Shown here: positions 36,192 to 48,389 of the stretch, piece after piece
Position numbering within the stretch: the stretch's first letter is position 1
Layout: every line of letters starts with the position of its first letter
DNA from: Sciurus carolinensis
Taxonomy: Eukaryota > Chordata > Mammalia > Rodentia > Sciuridae
Assembly (NCBI RefSeq): GCF_902686445.1
Contig: NC_062223.1
Location: 60,661,998 to 60,725,997, forward strand
Direction of reading: 5' to 3'
Length of the DNA stretch: 64,000 nucleotides
Made by a program: the position numbers and the translations under genes
Notes under the pieces: model-generated
What the model saw: only the letters and a program-made list of their open reading frames with translations
Databases searched by the model: none
What the model was told of the DNA's origin: nothing

Positions 36192-37849
36192 ATTTTTTAA
36201 AGGCAGCATCTCAATTAATTAAATTACTTATATTTAGAAAAAAGATAATAGTTTTAGAAACTTTATATTTCACATTATCTATAATGCATAACACAGGCCT
36301 ATGTTTTTTCTCTTGTCATCATTAGTAGTGGTAATATGCTATAGCCACTAATAATAATTTGTTTATGAATACTTCCAAGTACTATTGAAAATCCCAGACT
36401 TCATGTATTAAGAAAAATGAAGTAATTTATAACTTTTATATTGAATTCTTGCTACTTTTTTCAATTGTACTTCTCTTTTTCATAAAAGGCTACTTAAAGG
36501 TGAATAGTTACCTGGAACTTTATGTTTTTAGTATTTCTTTATATCACAAAAAGTTTCCTCTGGGCAGTTTCCAACTTTATAGGTAAAGTTTTGAAAGTGT
36601 GTTGTTTGGAGTGGTCATCTCATAGAAACTGTTGTAGATGGTGATTTGGTACCTTGGGAAACTCTTAAAATCTATTTTTCTTAAAATACTATTTATAGTA
36701 CTATAGTAGCTAATTACTGTGTTAAGTGGTTTTGCAGTCTCATTTTGAAATCTAACTTTAATAACATTCTTCTACATTTTTGGTAGAGGGACTTGGCTTT
36801 TGCTACTTCTACTCTAACAGTGCACAGCAGTGGAAATGAAAAACATTTTGATATGGTATTTGAGAGGTGAGGAGGGTTTCCTGATGTCACTGACTGTGGA
36901 AGGAAAGAAACTAGGTATCATGGTTGAAGTAGGAGGGAATAGGTGATCCTGGTCGTCCTGATATGGACCGGATATCTATTTATATATAATAGGCATTCAG
37001 TTGAAGGTTCATGTATTTTGAAAGCATTCTATAACTATGCACTGATGCGCCAAATGGTGGAGAAACCCAATACTTCTGTTCATTCACCTTGCCTCACAGT
37101 ACATTCCAAATATTTCCATTCTATGTATTCTACTTACTCTCCCACCCACAACTTTGGCTCTTGGACTTTAAATGGTGACATTGGTGAGATTACTTAAATA
37201 TCTAATGCCAGAATAGTTTTGAAGTGTATTATGGGTTAGGTTTTATATGAAATGAAGTGGAATATGCATACAGGAAGTAATTGGAGTTGACTCAAAATGA
37301 AATATTCCTAAATATAGGACAACTCAGATAAAGATTAGTTCATTACTGTTTAACTACATTATGCCCTTTAAGAGTATCAAAAGAAAGCCATTTAAAAGTG
37401 AAAGTAGATGGTAGAAAAGTTATTTGGTCACTGGCAAAATATCATTTGAACCTTAGCAATTCTGCATCATACTCACTCCTTTTACTTTGAATCTGGCAAA
37501 TTGCATTTTTTTATTGCCAAGGGAGAAAATATGAAAAAAGGAGAATAGTGCAGGAAAACGAGGGGAATGGCATTTAAAAGATTACAAAGATTTAAGTTGT
37601 CAGTTTAGGAGAAACAGTTTAATGAGTTATGGGTAAAATAGAAAGAATTTAGTTTCTCAAGGAAATAAATGGGCTCAAAGTGTAGGGAGAAAGTGCTTGG
37701 CAATACGAGTCATGTATTTTTCTTAACTTGGAGTATTTGGAAAAAAAGTATTTGGCAAACTGAAAACTCAGCTGACTTCATGCCTACCAAGTGAAAATTC
37801 TGATTTTTCATCATCTAAGCACATAGTTGGGTTACATACAAACAGAGCT
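36192..37849. other. Unique non-coding DNA
   Basis: No gene or clear repeat. An 84-codon open frame at 36943-37197 has no recognisable domain and no splice or promoter support. Confidence 0.5.
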
Positions 37850-38105
37850 ATCCAGTGTATAGGTTGCAGTGGCGGGAAGCCAACAGTGAAATCAAACATA
37901 TAAGCACCCTATAGAAAACCCTTCAAATTACTGCTGTGCTGTTGCCAGCTGTACTGCCAGGGAACAAGAGCTGTATAGATTTCTGTGCAGTGACTGGGTT
38001 ACTTAACACAGCTTGATTGGCTCTGTTCCTGTCCCTGTTCTCTTTGGCTGACAGCTGACCACAATACTGGTTTAGCTGAAATAAAACTGAAGTGAACACA
38101 CCTAC
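37850..38105. promoter_or_regulatory. Candidate regulatory block with MEIS, E-box and RUNX motifs
   Basis: Repeat-free and less AT-rich than its surroundings. At 38049-38064 the overlapping motifs tgacag (MEIS/TGIF type), cagctg (E-box) and accacaa (RUNX type) follow one another. An inverted CCAAT-like gattggct lies just before, at about 38015. Function is inferred from motif clustering alone. Confidence 0.3.
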
Positions 38106-38582
38106 TTATATGAACCTTCTCTTGTACATTATCTCAATCTCCCCATTCTCCCATATATACATACTCTATCTACACTGGGAAAGAAGAGAGAAAGATAACT
38201 ATTCAAGCAGAGCTAAGTTGCTGGTTGGCACTTTACTGTCCTTTAGTTCTATAAATCCATTAGATTTTTAGGAGAAGGATAATTTGTTTTATTTGTAAGG
38301 ACCTGAATTTATTCAATATAAATTTAGAATGGCATTCTAAATTCTTCTAATTGTGTTAACTTCTCTACATTTCAAATCATTACTTGCTTCCTGATTCTAG
38401 ACCCAGGAAAGTTCTTTAAAACCCATCTAGTTTTTCTCTCTTGCTTTTGAATAAACTCTGATAGTTGGTTACTTCTTTTAGTCTTCCAAATAAGAAGATA
38501 TATTCCAAAGGAAACTACATAGCTTACAGAAGAAACATGAAAACTTATAGATTCATATGTTCTAGTTCCCATTAAGTCAGGA
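38106..38582. other. Unique non-coding DNA
   Basis: No gene or clear repeat recognised. Confidence 0.45.
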
Positions 38583-38836
38583 GGCTTTCAAACATTTTTG
38601 ATTGTGACTCAGAATAAGAAATAAATTCATATGCTGACCTAGAATGTAATGTAACTGAAAGAAAAAGTTTTCATTGACAACATTTATTGTTAATGTGCAG
38701 TTTATTTTTACTTTCTTCTCCTTAGTTCCTCTTTCTTCACTTCTCTCTTCCATTTTTTCTTTTTAAATAGAAATGTCAAGCGATTCAGAAAATCGATTTT
38801 TATAACTGGTTTAACCCATAGTTTGAAAAATTTTGT
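38583..38836. mobile_element. Non-autonomous hAT (Charlie/MER-like) DNA transposon remnant
   Basis: The left end, ctttcaaacatttttgattg then tgactcagaataagaaataa, and the right end, gcgattcagaaaatcgattt then catagtttgaaaaattttg, match the ends of an old mammalian MER-type hAT element. The outer bases are roughly inverted (tttcaaacattttt against aaaaattt read back). No transposase coding remains. Subfamily not assigned. Confidence 0.6.
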
Positions 38837-38997
38837 ATTAAAGTAAGCAATTTTCTTTTTTTAAAGTCTTGAACTTCATGTTCTTTGACCTACCATTGTT
38901 TTCTAAGAGGTAAGCCTCCTCCACAGGACATTCCTTACATAATATATTTTGATAAAATCATTAGGAAGATAAATTTTATACTGTAGCATTAGCTCAT

Positions 38998-39165
38998 AAT
39001 TTTTTAAGAGCACCATGTATTAGGTGCTTAATTAGATAGATATATAGAAAATACTGTTAATTTACCCATTTTTAGAATTGAGGTGCAGAGTGGTATATCA
39101 CTAAATGGTAGAGCCAGAATTCAAATTCAGAATTATTTTAATCAGTGATCATGCTCTATTCCTCA
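38998..39165 (-). mobile_element. MIR SINE, minus strand
   Basis: Reversed MIR blocks in order: caccatgtattaggtgctta, tttacccatttttagaattg, aggtgcagagtggtatatca, tggtagagccagaattcaaa, then tgatcatgctctattcctca. Confidence 0.75.
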
Positions 39166-39840
39166 ATCCTAATTGTTTCTTTAGTTTGACTTTAAATATA
39201 TTAAGAGCTTTTGAAGAGTATATATCACAAAGTGAAGGGAAACAGACCTTGTAATGATGATTTTTGCATAATAATATAAACTGAAACTTCTTGATAAAAT
39301 AATTTTCTCTCAGTAAAGAAAAAAGAAGAAGGAAATAAGGATGAACAGAAGAAGAAGAAAATCTCAAGAACCCTAGATAGAAAAACTTAACTACCATATA
39401 TAAATCTTACATAGTTAAATATTGTAAGTCTTCTTTTAATGAATAAAAGAAATAGATACACATGGAATTACATCTTATTTTATAGGCCAGGATATTTTAG
39501 CAAGTTGTAGGAACTCAAACATGAATGAAGAGTGGAATTTTCCATAATAACTATGTTTGTTGAACAGAAACAGAGGAAAAATGACCATCATGCCTGGTTT
39601 TGAAGAAAAACTTGTTTATATGTGTAATACATTGGAGAAATTGTTTGGAATTACTTTGACTGTGAAGAAATGTGACCACCAAATTCTTAACCAAGGTGTA
39701 GGGCTATGGGAGCCATGAAACTAATTAAATCAAATAAGAATAAGTATTTGTGAAAGCAATTCACTTACCTCATTTTTCCAATCCTTCTCCTTCAAGAGAA
39801 AATATTTTAAAAAGAAAATAATAGGTGAAGTTGGCTTTTA
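39166..39840. other. Unique non-coding DNA
   Basis: No gene or clear repeat recognised. Confidence 0.45.
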
Positions 39841-40045
39841 TATCCTCTTTTTTTTCCCTCTCCCAAACCCTGGCCCATTCCTAGGTTTAATAGTGGACAC
39901 TTTCTATGTCTCCCTTCTCTGTCTCTTTCCCTTCCTTTCTATCTCTTCTTTTCTACTCTCCTCTTTCTTTTCTCTTCCTCTTCTCTTCTCTACCACTTTC
40001 CCCCAACTTTGTCATCTCTCTTTCTTCTTTCATTTTGGATTCTTA
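39841..40045. repeat. Long pyrimidine-rich tract
   Basis: About 200 bases, dominated by C and T on the plus strand from 39899 on, as irregular cttct, cccttcc and tctctt units. The open frame across it (39893-40096) is a product of the low complexity, not a gene. Confidence 0.75.
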
Positions 40046-41507
40046 CATGCAAGCTTTATAATCTCCATTACAATCATTGTTCTCTTAGTAGAATGATTCT
40101 TGACTCTTCTAAGTAAGGAGCAAAGGGAACTTGTGTTTGCTTTTTCAAAAGGATTATTTAGAAAAGACAGTATTGATTCTGCCTTATTGCATCTTTCTCT
40201 TTCTACCCCTATCCCAAACACACAGTTTCAGAAAGAAATATTATCCTGTTTCTGAAAAATGTTGAAATGTTGTCTTCTACATTGTATTTTAAGATTTGTA
40301 TCTGAGGTTATTATATGACCAATAGAGAAAAAAAAAAAAAAAGACTCCACACTAAAATTGGCATTGATCTAGATAGTTCTGTCATGTGAACTATAAATAA
40401 AGCTTTGTAAGCACACTTTTATACTAGGAGATGGACTTGTTCAATATGTAATCACTATGTGATACTACCTCAGAAGATAATTGAAAGCAGTCAGGTGTAC
40501 TGGATCTAAACCTCATTGAATTCAAGGTCAGAATTCTAAAAACCAGCCTCCTCAAGGGTTCTCAGATAAGGTTGAATAAGATGAACATAGTTATTGGATT
40601 AAGTGTACTATTAAAAACATGTTTGAAGGCTAGAGGAAGATGAGAAGAACTACTCAGTGATGGTAGAGTGTAGTATGAACATGATTAATAGTAGGTACAT
40701 GATTGAAATAAGATGATAAAACTCCCCAATACTTCTGTGGGTATACAGATTTGATTTATAAATAAAGATGTAAAAATACCCACAGACACATGACTGAAAC
40801 AATGTTGGGCAAATCTGAAGTATGTTGGTAGGCTGAATGAGTTGCAAAACAAGAAATCAAGCAAATGTATATTTATGATGGGAGATGAAGAACAGTTGGG
40901 CAAGGATGTACAGAGTTGGTAGACCATCTAAGTTACAGTTTTCCTAATTTATTGAATCTAAAGTAATAAATCAAATATTACCCTGGTGTTTAATTGTTTT
41001 TAGATATGAAGTCTATTCTTGATTCAGGATTCTTCTGGGTCTTATGATTATTTAATATTATCAAGGTATTACTTCCATATTTCACTTTACATTCTAGTTG
41101 CTATTAGTGTGACTTAATAAATTAATTGGGCAAATATAGCAAAAATTGTAAGTATGATTACTATGTGGATGTTAACTTACTTTCTTCTAATCTGACTTCT
41201 GGCTTCAGCTCTAACCAGGGTCAACCTTTTTGGTTGCAAGTTGGAATTGACTGAGAGAAAGTGAGCACATTTACAGCAATCTATAATCTATTTAGGCAAA
41301 CTTCATTCCCACTCTCCATCACTCTTAATTTCAGTGTTTCAAGAAAGATACATACTTCACTTTTTAACCCTTATTATATAGTTTATTCAAATGTCTGCAG
41401 AGCAGAAACCAATTGTGCACACAATATCAGAATAATTTTATAGTAACAACCTGCTTTAGGACATGTTTTCTGATTTGTGTGTATTTTCAGGATGAGATGA
41501 AGGGAAG
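40046..41507. other. Unique non-coding DNA
   Basis: No gene. A poly-A run lies at 40328-40342. Confidence 0.5.
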
Positions 41508-41600
41508 AGAGCTAACATTTATTTTAAGTACCTATGCATGTCCTTGTTTAATTCCTATAAGAACTCCATGAAGTAATGATTGCACTTAGATAAACTATAT
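41508..41600 (-). mobile_element. MIR SINE fragment, minus strand
   Basis: Reversed MIR 3' part: gagctaacatttattttaag, tacctatgcatgtccttgtt, taattcctataagaactcca, tgaagtaatgattgcactta. The tRNA-like head is missing. Confidence 0.65.
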
Positions 41601-42109
41601 GGAGTCAGGAAACAACCCTATTAAAGGAGCAAAACTGTCACAAATTCTTAGGTAAAGGGCAGTGCTTTAGGAAGTTGCAGACTTACATTGTCATTGTAGT
41701 GGGATGAAGTGAGAAACAATAAATGCAAAGATAATATGTGAGAAAATGTGAACAGTAGGACAAGAACAGTTACCCCTTGCCTTACCTCCAGAGTGAATTT
41801 TTGGAAATAATGCATCTAAAGAGGAAAATAATACTGTAATTAATGTAATTTTATAACTTGCTATCTCAGAAAAGAGAATGGTTTACTCTTCTGCCCTAGT
41901 AGTTAAGGGAGTCTTGGTAGAACAGATTATTATTAGCATGCTCATTTAATTTGATTTCCTGGGAAATAGAGGTTTTGATGGTAAAGGGGACTTTGGGTAA
42001 AAATATCCTAAAGTAACTTCTATTTTTCGTGGTTTCTTTTTGCTATGCTACTCTAATTTCACTACTTAATTATAAAAAAATAGATAAGGCTAGTGTTCAG
42101 GAAGTATAT
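41601..42109. other. Unique non-coding DNA
   Basis: No gene or clear repeat recognised. Confidence 0.45.
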
Positions 42110-42242
42110 TTTTTGTTTTGTTTTGTTTTTAAAAGATGGATTCTCACTAAGTTTCCCTGGTTGCACTCTAACTTTCTGGGCTCAAGTAATCCTCCATCCT
42201 CCCAAGCTGCTGCAACTACAGGTGCGTGCCACCACACCCACC
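42110..42242 (-). mobile_element. B1-like SINE, minus strand, without ID half
   Basis: After a tttgt-type reversed tail come gatggattctcactaagttt, ccctggttgcactctaactt, cctcccaagctgctgcaact and acaggtgcgtgccaccacac. The ID half seen in the other dimers is absent, so this is a B1 monomer or a truncated dimer. Confidence 0.8.
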
Positions 42243-42377
42243 ATTATTTTTAGCTGAAAACTTTTGTAGAGATTTTGTTAAACAGCCAGCATTATGGTTG
42301 ATTTATAGCAGGTTCTAAATAAATACAATTGAGATAAAGTGTGGAAATAAATATTTATTCTTTTTTTCAATCAACAG

Positions 42378-42830
42378 ACAACTATTGAGGGCTTATGTTC
42401 CAGATAGATATGTTTGAGATTTAAAAGTTAAAAGCACACTAAAGTCAGGTTTAAGTTGCTTAAATCTCTAATGGAGAGACAGGTAAAGAGAGAAACTACA
42501 ATAGCATATTACTTTTAGAATGAGATATGAATGATGTAAAAAACATAGAAATTTGAAATTTACCAGGGAGAATTGGGAGAAGCCTTCACTTAGTTGGTTA
42601 ACCTTTGAGTTGATTCTTATAGGAGTAGTAGAGATATATCTGGAGGGGATATGGAGTTAGAATAGTCTAAGTCAAGTATTTTAAAAACATCTAGACATTA
42701 AGTGGGTGTGGTCTGTTTTGGGAATTGTAAGAAATTTAATATGAATGTAAAAAGTTAAATATGTGGGACAGAGGGAACCCAGGAAAAGATTAGGCTGAAA
42801 AAATATAATTGAGATTTTGGTGGTACAGTT
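42378..42830 (-). mobile_element. Ancient LINE (L2-like) remnant, probably minus strand
   Basis: Fits the reversed consensus loosely: caactattgagggcttatgt, aatctctaatggagagacag, agaagccttcacttagttgg, ttgagttgattcttatagga, gaatagtctaagtcaagtat. Highly diverged; ends approximate. Confidence 0.4.
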
Positions 42831-43559
42831 GACTATTTTCTGATATGAACCTGGAAAGTGTTTAATTTCAACTAATTATTTTGCTTAAGATGTGTATTTT
42901 TCTTGGGAATTACCTTTGTTATTAATTCTCCATGATATATGCTATTTAGTGCCTCTACTAGAGCAGATGAGATGTTAAACTATTAAACTGAAGTTGTGCA
43001 GAGTATGATATGATATAAAAGGACTTGGAATGATGTACTGCAAAAGTTGCGAATTATTTTTCCTTAAAGGACTTTGAGTTGATGTTGAACTTTGCTACTG
43101 AATTAATTTGTTAGATAACTTGCAGATAGTCAAAATGTTCTGAATTCTAAGAATTCAAGGCACTGGATTAGGAAATAAATACTTATTATTAGCAATTTTT
43201 ATTTCTATTTCTTTTTTTAAGAGAAAATATATGAATATGCAAAATATATAAATGTAGATCAACTCCATAGCTTCAGGAAAGTGTCAACTGGCTGTAAATT
43301 TTGTTTCTTTGTTTCTATGAGGTACTTATGATGTATACTTTAAAATTTTATTCCAGATTCAGGTTTCATTTGTACATAAGGAGAAAGTCAAGTTTTGTAA
43401 TATTTGTTAGTTATAATTTTGTTTTCTCCCAGAGAAACACTTCAGAAGCTCCAAACCTCCTTTTAGTGAAATTATCATTCCTTCAACTTGAAATGCTTGG
43501 AAAGGTCACTACTAGATTATAGAGAGCATGGTGGGCTTTCCAAGTCAAAAAGTTTTCCA
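42831..43559. other. Unique non-coding DNA
   Basis: No gene or clear repeat. A 73-codon frame at 43301-43522 has no recognisable domain. Confidence 0.45.
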
Positions 43560-43890
43560 CCAAGTAATAGCAGCAGTGAAAATTGTCAGAGAAACAACTA
43601 ATTAATCTCTGCTCCTTTACAGCTGTTTAATGTAATGCATAACTAAAAGTCCTGTTAAATTAATTAATGATTTCAATTATGAACTTTTCTCCAAAATGTT
43701 ATGATTCGTATCAGGCTGATAATGCAGTGACCTGGGAGTGTGAAATCTGTGTTATGAAGAGAGTCGCCAGTTAATTGATTCACAAATTATTTAAAGTTTG
43801 TTGCACCCAAGGGAGTGCTCAGTTTCATGACAGTCATTTCTTAAAGTGTACAAACTCCTTTTTCACCTTAAGAATATCTTCAGTTATTAG
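43560..43890. promoter_or_regulatory. Candidate conserved element with clustered homeodomain motifs
   Basis: Repeat-free block with taattaat (43599-43606), ttaaattaattaatga (43655-43670), ttaattgatt (43771-43780) and a POU-like atgcataa (about 43637). It has CpGs in attcgtatc and gtcgccag. The density of TAATTA cores in otherwise mixed-composition sequence is higher than in neighbouring unique DNA. Conservation not shown here. Confidence 0.35.
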
Positions 43891-44170
43891 GCATGATAAA
43901 ATACCAGCATGTTTCTAGAGCTGAGTAATCTTCACATTTATGATTTAGAATTTTATGTGAATATGTGGAGATTAAACTTATGCTAAAAGGGGGAAAATTT
44001 TCTACACTTAATGATTTTCTTTTGTGGCAGTTTTTTCATTGCTTTTACTTTAGTGACTTTAAATCATTTTATAATAAAGAATATCACCCCTTTGATTTTT
44101 TTTGCAATTGTTATACATTGAACATATATTTTAAGTTAAAAGACAATGTAATTATGCATTCTTAGGAAAC
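43891..44170. other. Unique non-coding DNA
   Basis: No gene or clear repeat. A 66-codon frame at 43965-44165 is AT-rich and ends near the following SINE. Confidence 0.45.
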
Positions 44171-44350
44171 TGAGGCTGGGCATGGTGGTGTACACCTGTA
44201 ATCTCAGCTATTTAGAAGACTGAGGCAGGAGGATAACAAATTTGAGGCAAGAGAAACCCTATCTCAAAATAAAAAATAAAGAGGATTGGGGATATATCAC
44301 AGTGGTTAGAGTATACCTAAGTGCAATCCCAGGTTTAAGAAAAAAGGAAA
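44171..44350 (+). mobile_element. B1-ID dimeric SINE, plus strand
   Basis: B1 half (aggctgggcatggtggtgta, cacctgtaatctcagctatt, actgaggcaggaggataaca, aaccctatctcaaaataaaa) followed by the ID half (gattggggatatatcacagt, ggttagagtatacctaagtg, caatcccaggttt). A weak target duplication, gaaactg, occurs at 44166-44172 and 44352-44358. Confidence 0.88.
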
Positions 44351-44358
44351 AGAAACTG

Positions 44359-45339
44359 TGAATGGGTAATAACACAACATAAGTTTTTTTTTTTTTTTTA
44401 TAATTGCTATTAAAGTGTTTGGGTTATTGGTAGGTCTAAAATACCAGCCTTAAATGTTGGGGAGGACACCAATTTCGCAATGCAAGAGCATTAATTTCTG
44501 TAGGACACCTTGAATATTTTTAAATAAACTATGTAGGAAAAAATTAAAGGTGTCATATAAATTTACTTCTAGTCTGGTTATTTCACTCATAATGTAAATA
44601 GCAAAATAAAGTGTACATATGTACAAGAAGAAATATCATTAATACCTTATAATGTTTATTGAAGTTTTAATGTTTACTGAATGTTTTCATGCTGGGATTT
44701 TGTTGATTTCAAAGTGGTTGACGTGGTGCTAAGCAAGAATTCTTCATTGAGTGCCTATGCCTGCCTCAGGTAGAAGAGAAGGAGGTGATTCTGAGGAGAG
44801 GAGAGATTCTTAAGTAGATATACAGGGCAGCAGAAGGGTCTTTGGACATGAGTGATGGCTTTAATAGTGGGCTCTATACTCTCTTTTGTTGCACACACAT
44901 ATTTGTCTTAAAGACTTGTTAAAAAGTACAATGCTTTTAGGGTGACTGAACAATATCCTTTGCAGTTTCACTCCATTTTCATGAGAAGTATGAAAAAATT
45001 TTTTCTTCTAATAGGAAAAACAAAATTTTGTTTGGGGAAAATTGTCTCTCAGCTCCAAATGGGTAGATGTATATTTACAGGGTGGAACAGGAAGCTTATA
45101 TTCTGGACAGACACTCTTTGAAAATTTTGCTTGTCTGGTGACTCTTCTGTTTTACTTCTTTCGTTTTTTTGACCTAAGAAAATTGTCCAAAGAAAAGACA
45201 AATAGAGAAACAGTATTATTATAAATAAGTTTATCTTTGTTAAACTTGCTGCAGGGCATAAAGAAATGGACTTGAAAGGGAAGTAAATTTATACTAATTT
45301 TTGCATTGTAGGAAATGTACTATTTTAGACACTGACTGA
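44359..45339. other. Unique non-coding DNA
   Basis: No gene. A T run lies at 44385-44399. Confidence 0.5.
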
Positions 45340-45800
45340 CTGCTTCTGTTTTCTAAAATTAAGGAGCCTATAATCTCAGCACCATTAACAAGTGCTGTCA
45401 TTCAGATACACAGTGTCTGGCTGATTTAAATAAAATGAAATGAAGATAGTTGTTTCTGGTCCCTTGGCTTCACTCATTGCCATAAACATATGCTCTGCGT
45501 CCCGCTTCTTTCCATCTTATTTATGACTTTAATTTGTTGTGTGGGCTGCGCTAGAAATTAAATTTAATATAATTCTCCAAGGGACCCTGTCATATAATAA
45601 CATGGTAATTTCTGTGTATCCTTTTGAAAAATGAGGAAATTAATTCTTCCTGACATGTTCTAATTATTCCAGTGTGAACGGCAAATCCGTTTTTCCTAGC
45701 CCCTGAAGTGTTATAGGCAAATGGCTGGTGTTCAAAGCTGAGGTGCTAATGCTGACCAGCAGTGCGTTTAATTTGAAACATGAGCAGACACCTTTCAACA
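45340..45800. promoter_or_regulatory. Candidate conserved non-coding element
   Basis: Repeat-free, with about six CpGs (ctctgcgtcccgcttc, gctgcgctag, gaacggcaaatccgtt, agtgcgttta) in a window that is otherwise very CpG-poor. It contains the perfect palindrome attaaatttaat (45557-45568). No coding frame of note. Enhancer function is inference. Confidence 0.33.
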
Positions 45801-47685
45801 CACCTTTGTAATATTGGAGTACTTTACAGAAATTAATTCACTACTTATTTGGCAGCTTAGCCTTGGGGTTATGTTTTTTATTCATCAATACTGTAGTCAT
45901 GTTAGCATAATGTTTCCCATTTCCTTCATGCTTGGTGTCTATGTGTGGAACTCAAAGTGTGCAGTGAATAGTTCAGCTGAGTGAATGAAGGAGGATTCAG
46001 ACACTTCAGAAATACCAGTTGTATGCCAAATTGTGTTTACACTTTATAGAGAGGTGTAGCGAGGTCCTGAATGTTAAACTTAATTATAGTCTATGGTTAG
46101 CAGCTTTAACTGAAATTACATAGTGTAGGAATTATTGGGATAGTCTTGCTGTGAAAAGACAACTATAAACTCTGCTGCCCTGCTAAAAATTCCAGTTGTG
46201 AAAATCTAATTTTTTACATAGGGAATGATACCATAAACAGTTTGTGAATAAAACTTATGAAATAGAACTCCCAAGATGAACTCCACCAGGAAGGAGGTAG
46301 CTAAACTTTAGGAGATAAAGGAGTAAAGTCATTTTTGGTTCTGTTTGCCACGTGTGACCATATATTCATTCAGATCTATTGGATGGTCTACATAGTGGTC
46401 CTTAGAGGATTTAAAAAAGAATTTGTTTATCTATGATCTTTGGTGTAAAACTGGTTATTCTAGACATTTCTCTAATCAAGTCAATCATGTATGTCAGCCC
46501 TGGTACAATTCCTTTGTTTTAGTGAACAGCTGATAGATGCTATTACACATCAGCCATTTATTTTTGTAATTAACAAGAAAAATGAGTTCATGGCATTTTA
46601 CTTAAAATATAATATAGAAACACTTAAATAAAAGAAGTAGAATTGTTTGGAGTGGATGTAATCAAGGTTCTTTGTTTTTGTATTTTGATATTCATATTTC
46701 CTTTAAATTTTAACTTAAATAGGAGAAATGGAAAGAGTAACAATTATTCTGATAAATAGCAGTAATATTGTCCATATTTTCTCTGCTGATCATTCAACTG
46801 CTAGATTTTTAATTTTATTCTCTCCATCAATCTATGGGGGAGATTTAGATTTAATGATTTCCTTTCTACTGATGGAAAAAGTGGCTATCTTTTGGCTAGA
46901 AACTGGGGGAACATAACAATGTGATTTCTCACATTCAAGTACATCCCCCTCTGTTCTCTTCTTGTCAGGGCCAGTTTATTCTACGGTTACTTCTGTGGAT
47001 TTGTAGGTGGAATAAAGTATTACAAATAAAGAGGAAGCAAGTATATCCCCTCCTAGACCTATAGCTTATACAACTTACTCAAGATATCCTGAACATGGAC
47101 TTCTCTGTTTCCCAGGAAAGAAAGGAAAATCTACTACTTATTTGACCCTTCTTTTTCTTCTACTTTTTTCACTGAAATTATAGAAGGATTAGCATTGAAG
47201 AGTCGAGGAAAAGGCAGACCAGATTCTGGGCCCTGGGAGACCAGATCCTTTCCACAGCCTGATATATCATTTATATGTTTCTAGGAAAGAATTGAGGATT
47301 TACTTTATACCTAATATTCTTCAAAATAAAGAATCCATAAAAATTGTTGACCAGATTACAAAAAAGCTGCTTACATGTGCAATTCTGCATATACCTAGTT
47401 CCATTCTCTTTCTAGGAAAGAAACTGCAAACATTTTTATATGCTTCCATCTCAGGATGCTGCCATCAGTTGTCCAGCAAAATAAGTGAAAAGAGGTAAAT
47501 ATCTCCCAACTTTGAAATTTTTTCCTTTAAAAATATTAGGCTCAGTTTTTGGTCATTTAAATTTTCAAAAGTCTCTTTTTATAATTTCAAATTAATGTAT
47601 AGAAAAAGATGTTAAACATTTCTATATTCTTTTACCTGATACGTTATATTTTACTTACAAGTAGTTAAGTTAGTTATTTATTTTG
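45801..47685. other. Unique non-coding DNA
   Basis: No gene firmly supported. It contains one splice-bounded candidate exon (47416-47494), listed separately. Confidence 0.45.
47416..47494 (+). other. Candidate splice-bounded exon, low confidence
   Basis: The pyrimidine-rich ttccattctctttctag ends in AG at 47414-47415, a good acceptor, and agag|gtaaat at 47491-47500 is a good donor. They enclose 79 bases. The open frame through it (47292-47498) has no recognisable domain. Acceptor-donor pairs of this quality also arise by chance in long introns, so this could be a pseudoexon or a non-coding RNA exon. Confidence 0.18.
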
Positions 47686-47755
47686 TATATATATGTATAT
47701 GTATAATGTATATATATATATATACACACACAAACTCACATACACAAATATATAT
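47686..47755. repeat. (TA)n/(CA)n compound microsatellite
   Basis: tatatatatgtatatgtata, then a run of ta units, then acacacacaaactcacatac, ending in tatatata. Confidence 0.85.
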
Positions 47756-47946
47756 ATTGCCAAAAGGCCTATACTTGATTTATCTCCCCTTGTTAAACTC
47801 ATTGATATCTTTCTTTACACCAATATGTTTGTTTCATAAATCAACTTCATTAATTTTGCAAGCTTATTCAGTTTTGTTTTTACCAGTGACTGAAATTAAG
47901 AACAAGGTTTTTCCCACTCTTACACACATGCTTATATTTTTACAAG

Positions 47947-48115
47947 AATAATAACAACTAGCATTTATTGAACATATACTATATGCCAGGCACAGTACTA
48001 ATTACTTTATGTGAATTGTTTCATGTGAAATTATAAACAGCTCTTTTAAGTAGTTACCAGGTTAAATAATTTGTCCAAATTATACAGTTTGCGGGTGTAG
48101 AGCTGAATATTTTAA
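47947..48115 (-). mobile_element. MIR SINE, minus strand
   Basis: Reversed MIR: aataataacaactagcattt, attgaacatatactatatgc, caggcacagtactaattact, ttatgtgaattgtttcatgt, gtccaaattatacagtttgc, gggtgtagagctga. Confidence 0.8.
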
Positions 48116-48389
48116 TATATTAAATGCTGAGAACAGTGTCTGGCACACAGTATGCCTTAACCCAAGGATAGTTGCTATTATTATTTTTGTGGGATGGTGC
48201 TGGTGGGTTCTTAATTTCAATCAATATTTGTTGATTTTATTAAATATGATGTTGATGATGGGGATTATTGTGGTGATAGACTAGACTACTTGGTCTTTAA
48301 ACCAAGCTTGTGAACTTAGGTACTTATAAGAATTATAATTTTAATTCATATAAACAGATATTCTTCCAATACTTACATGAAATTCTCTT

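Noticed and set aside
36943..37197. 84-codon frame in unique DNA
   Set aside because: No recognisable domain and no nearby acceptor or donor that would make it an exon.
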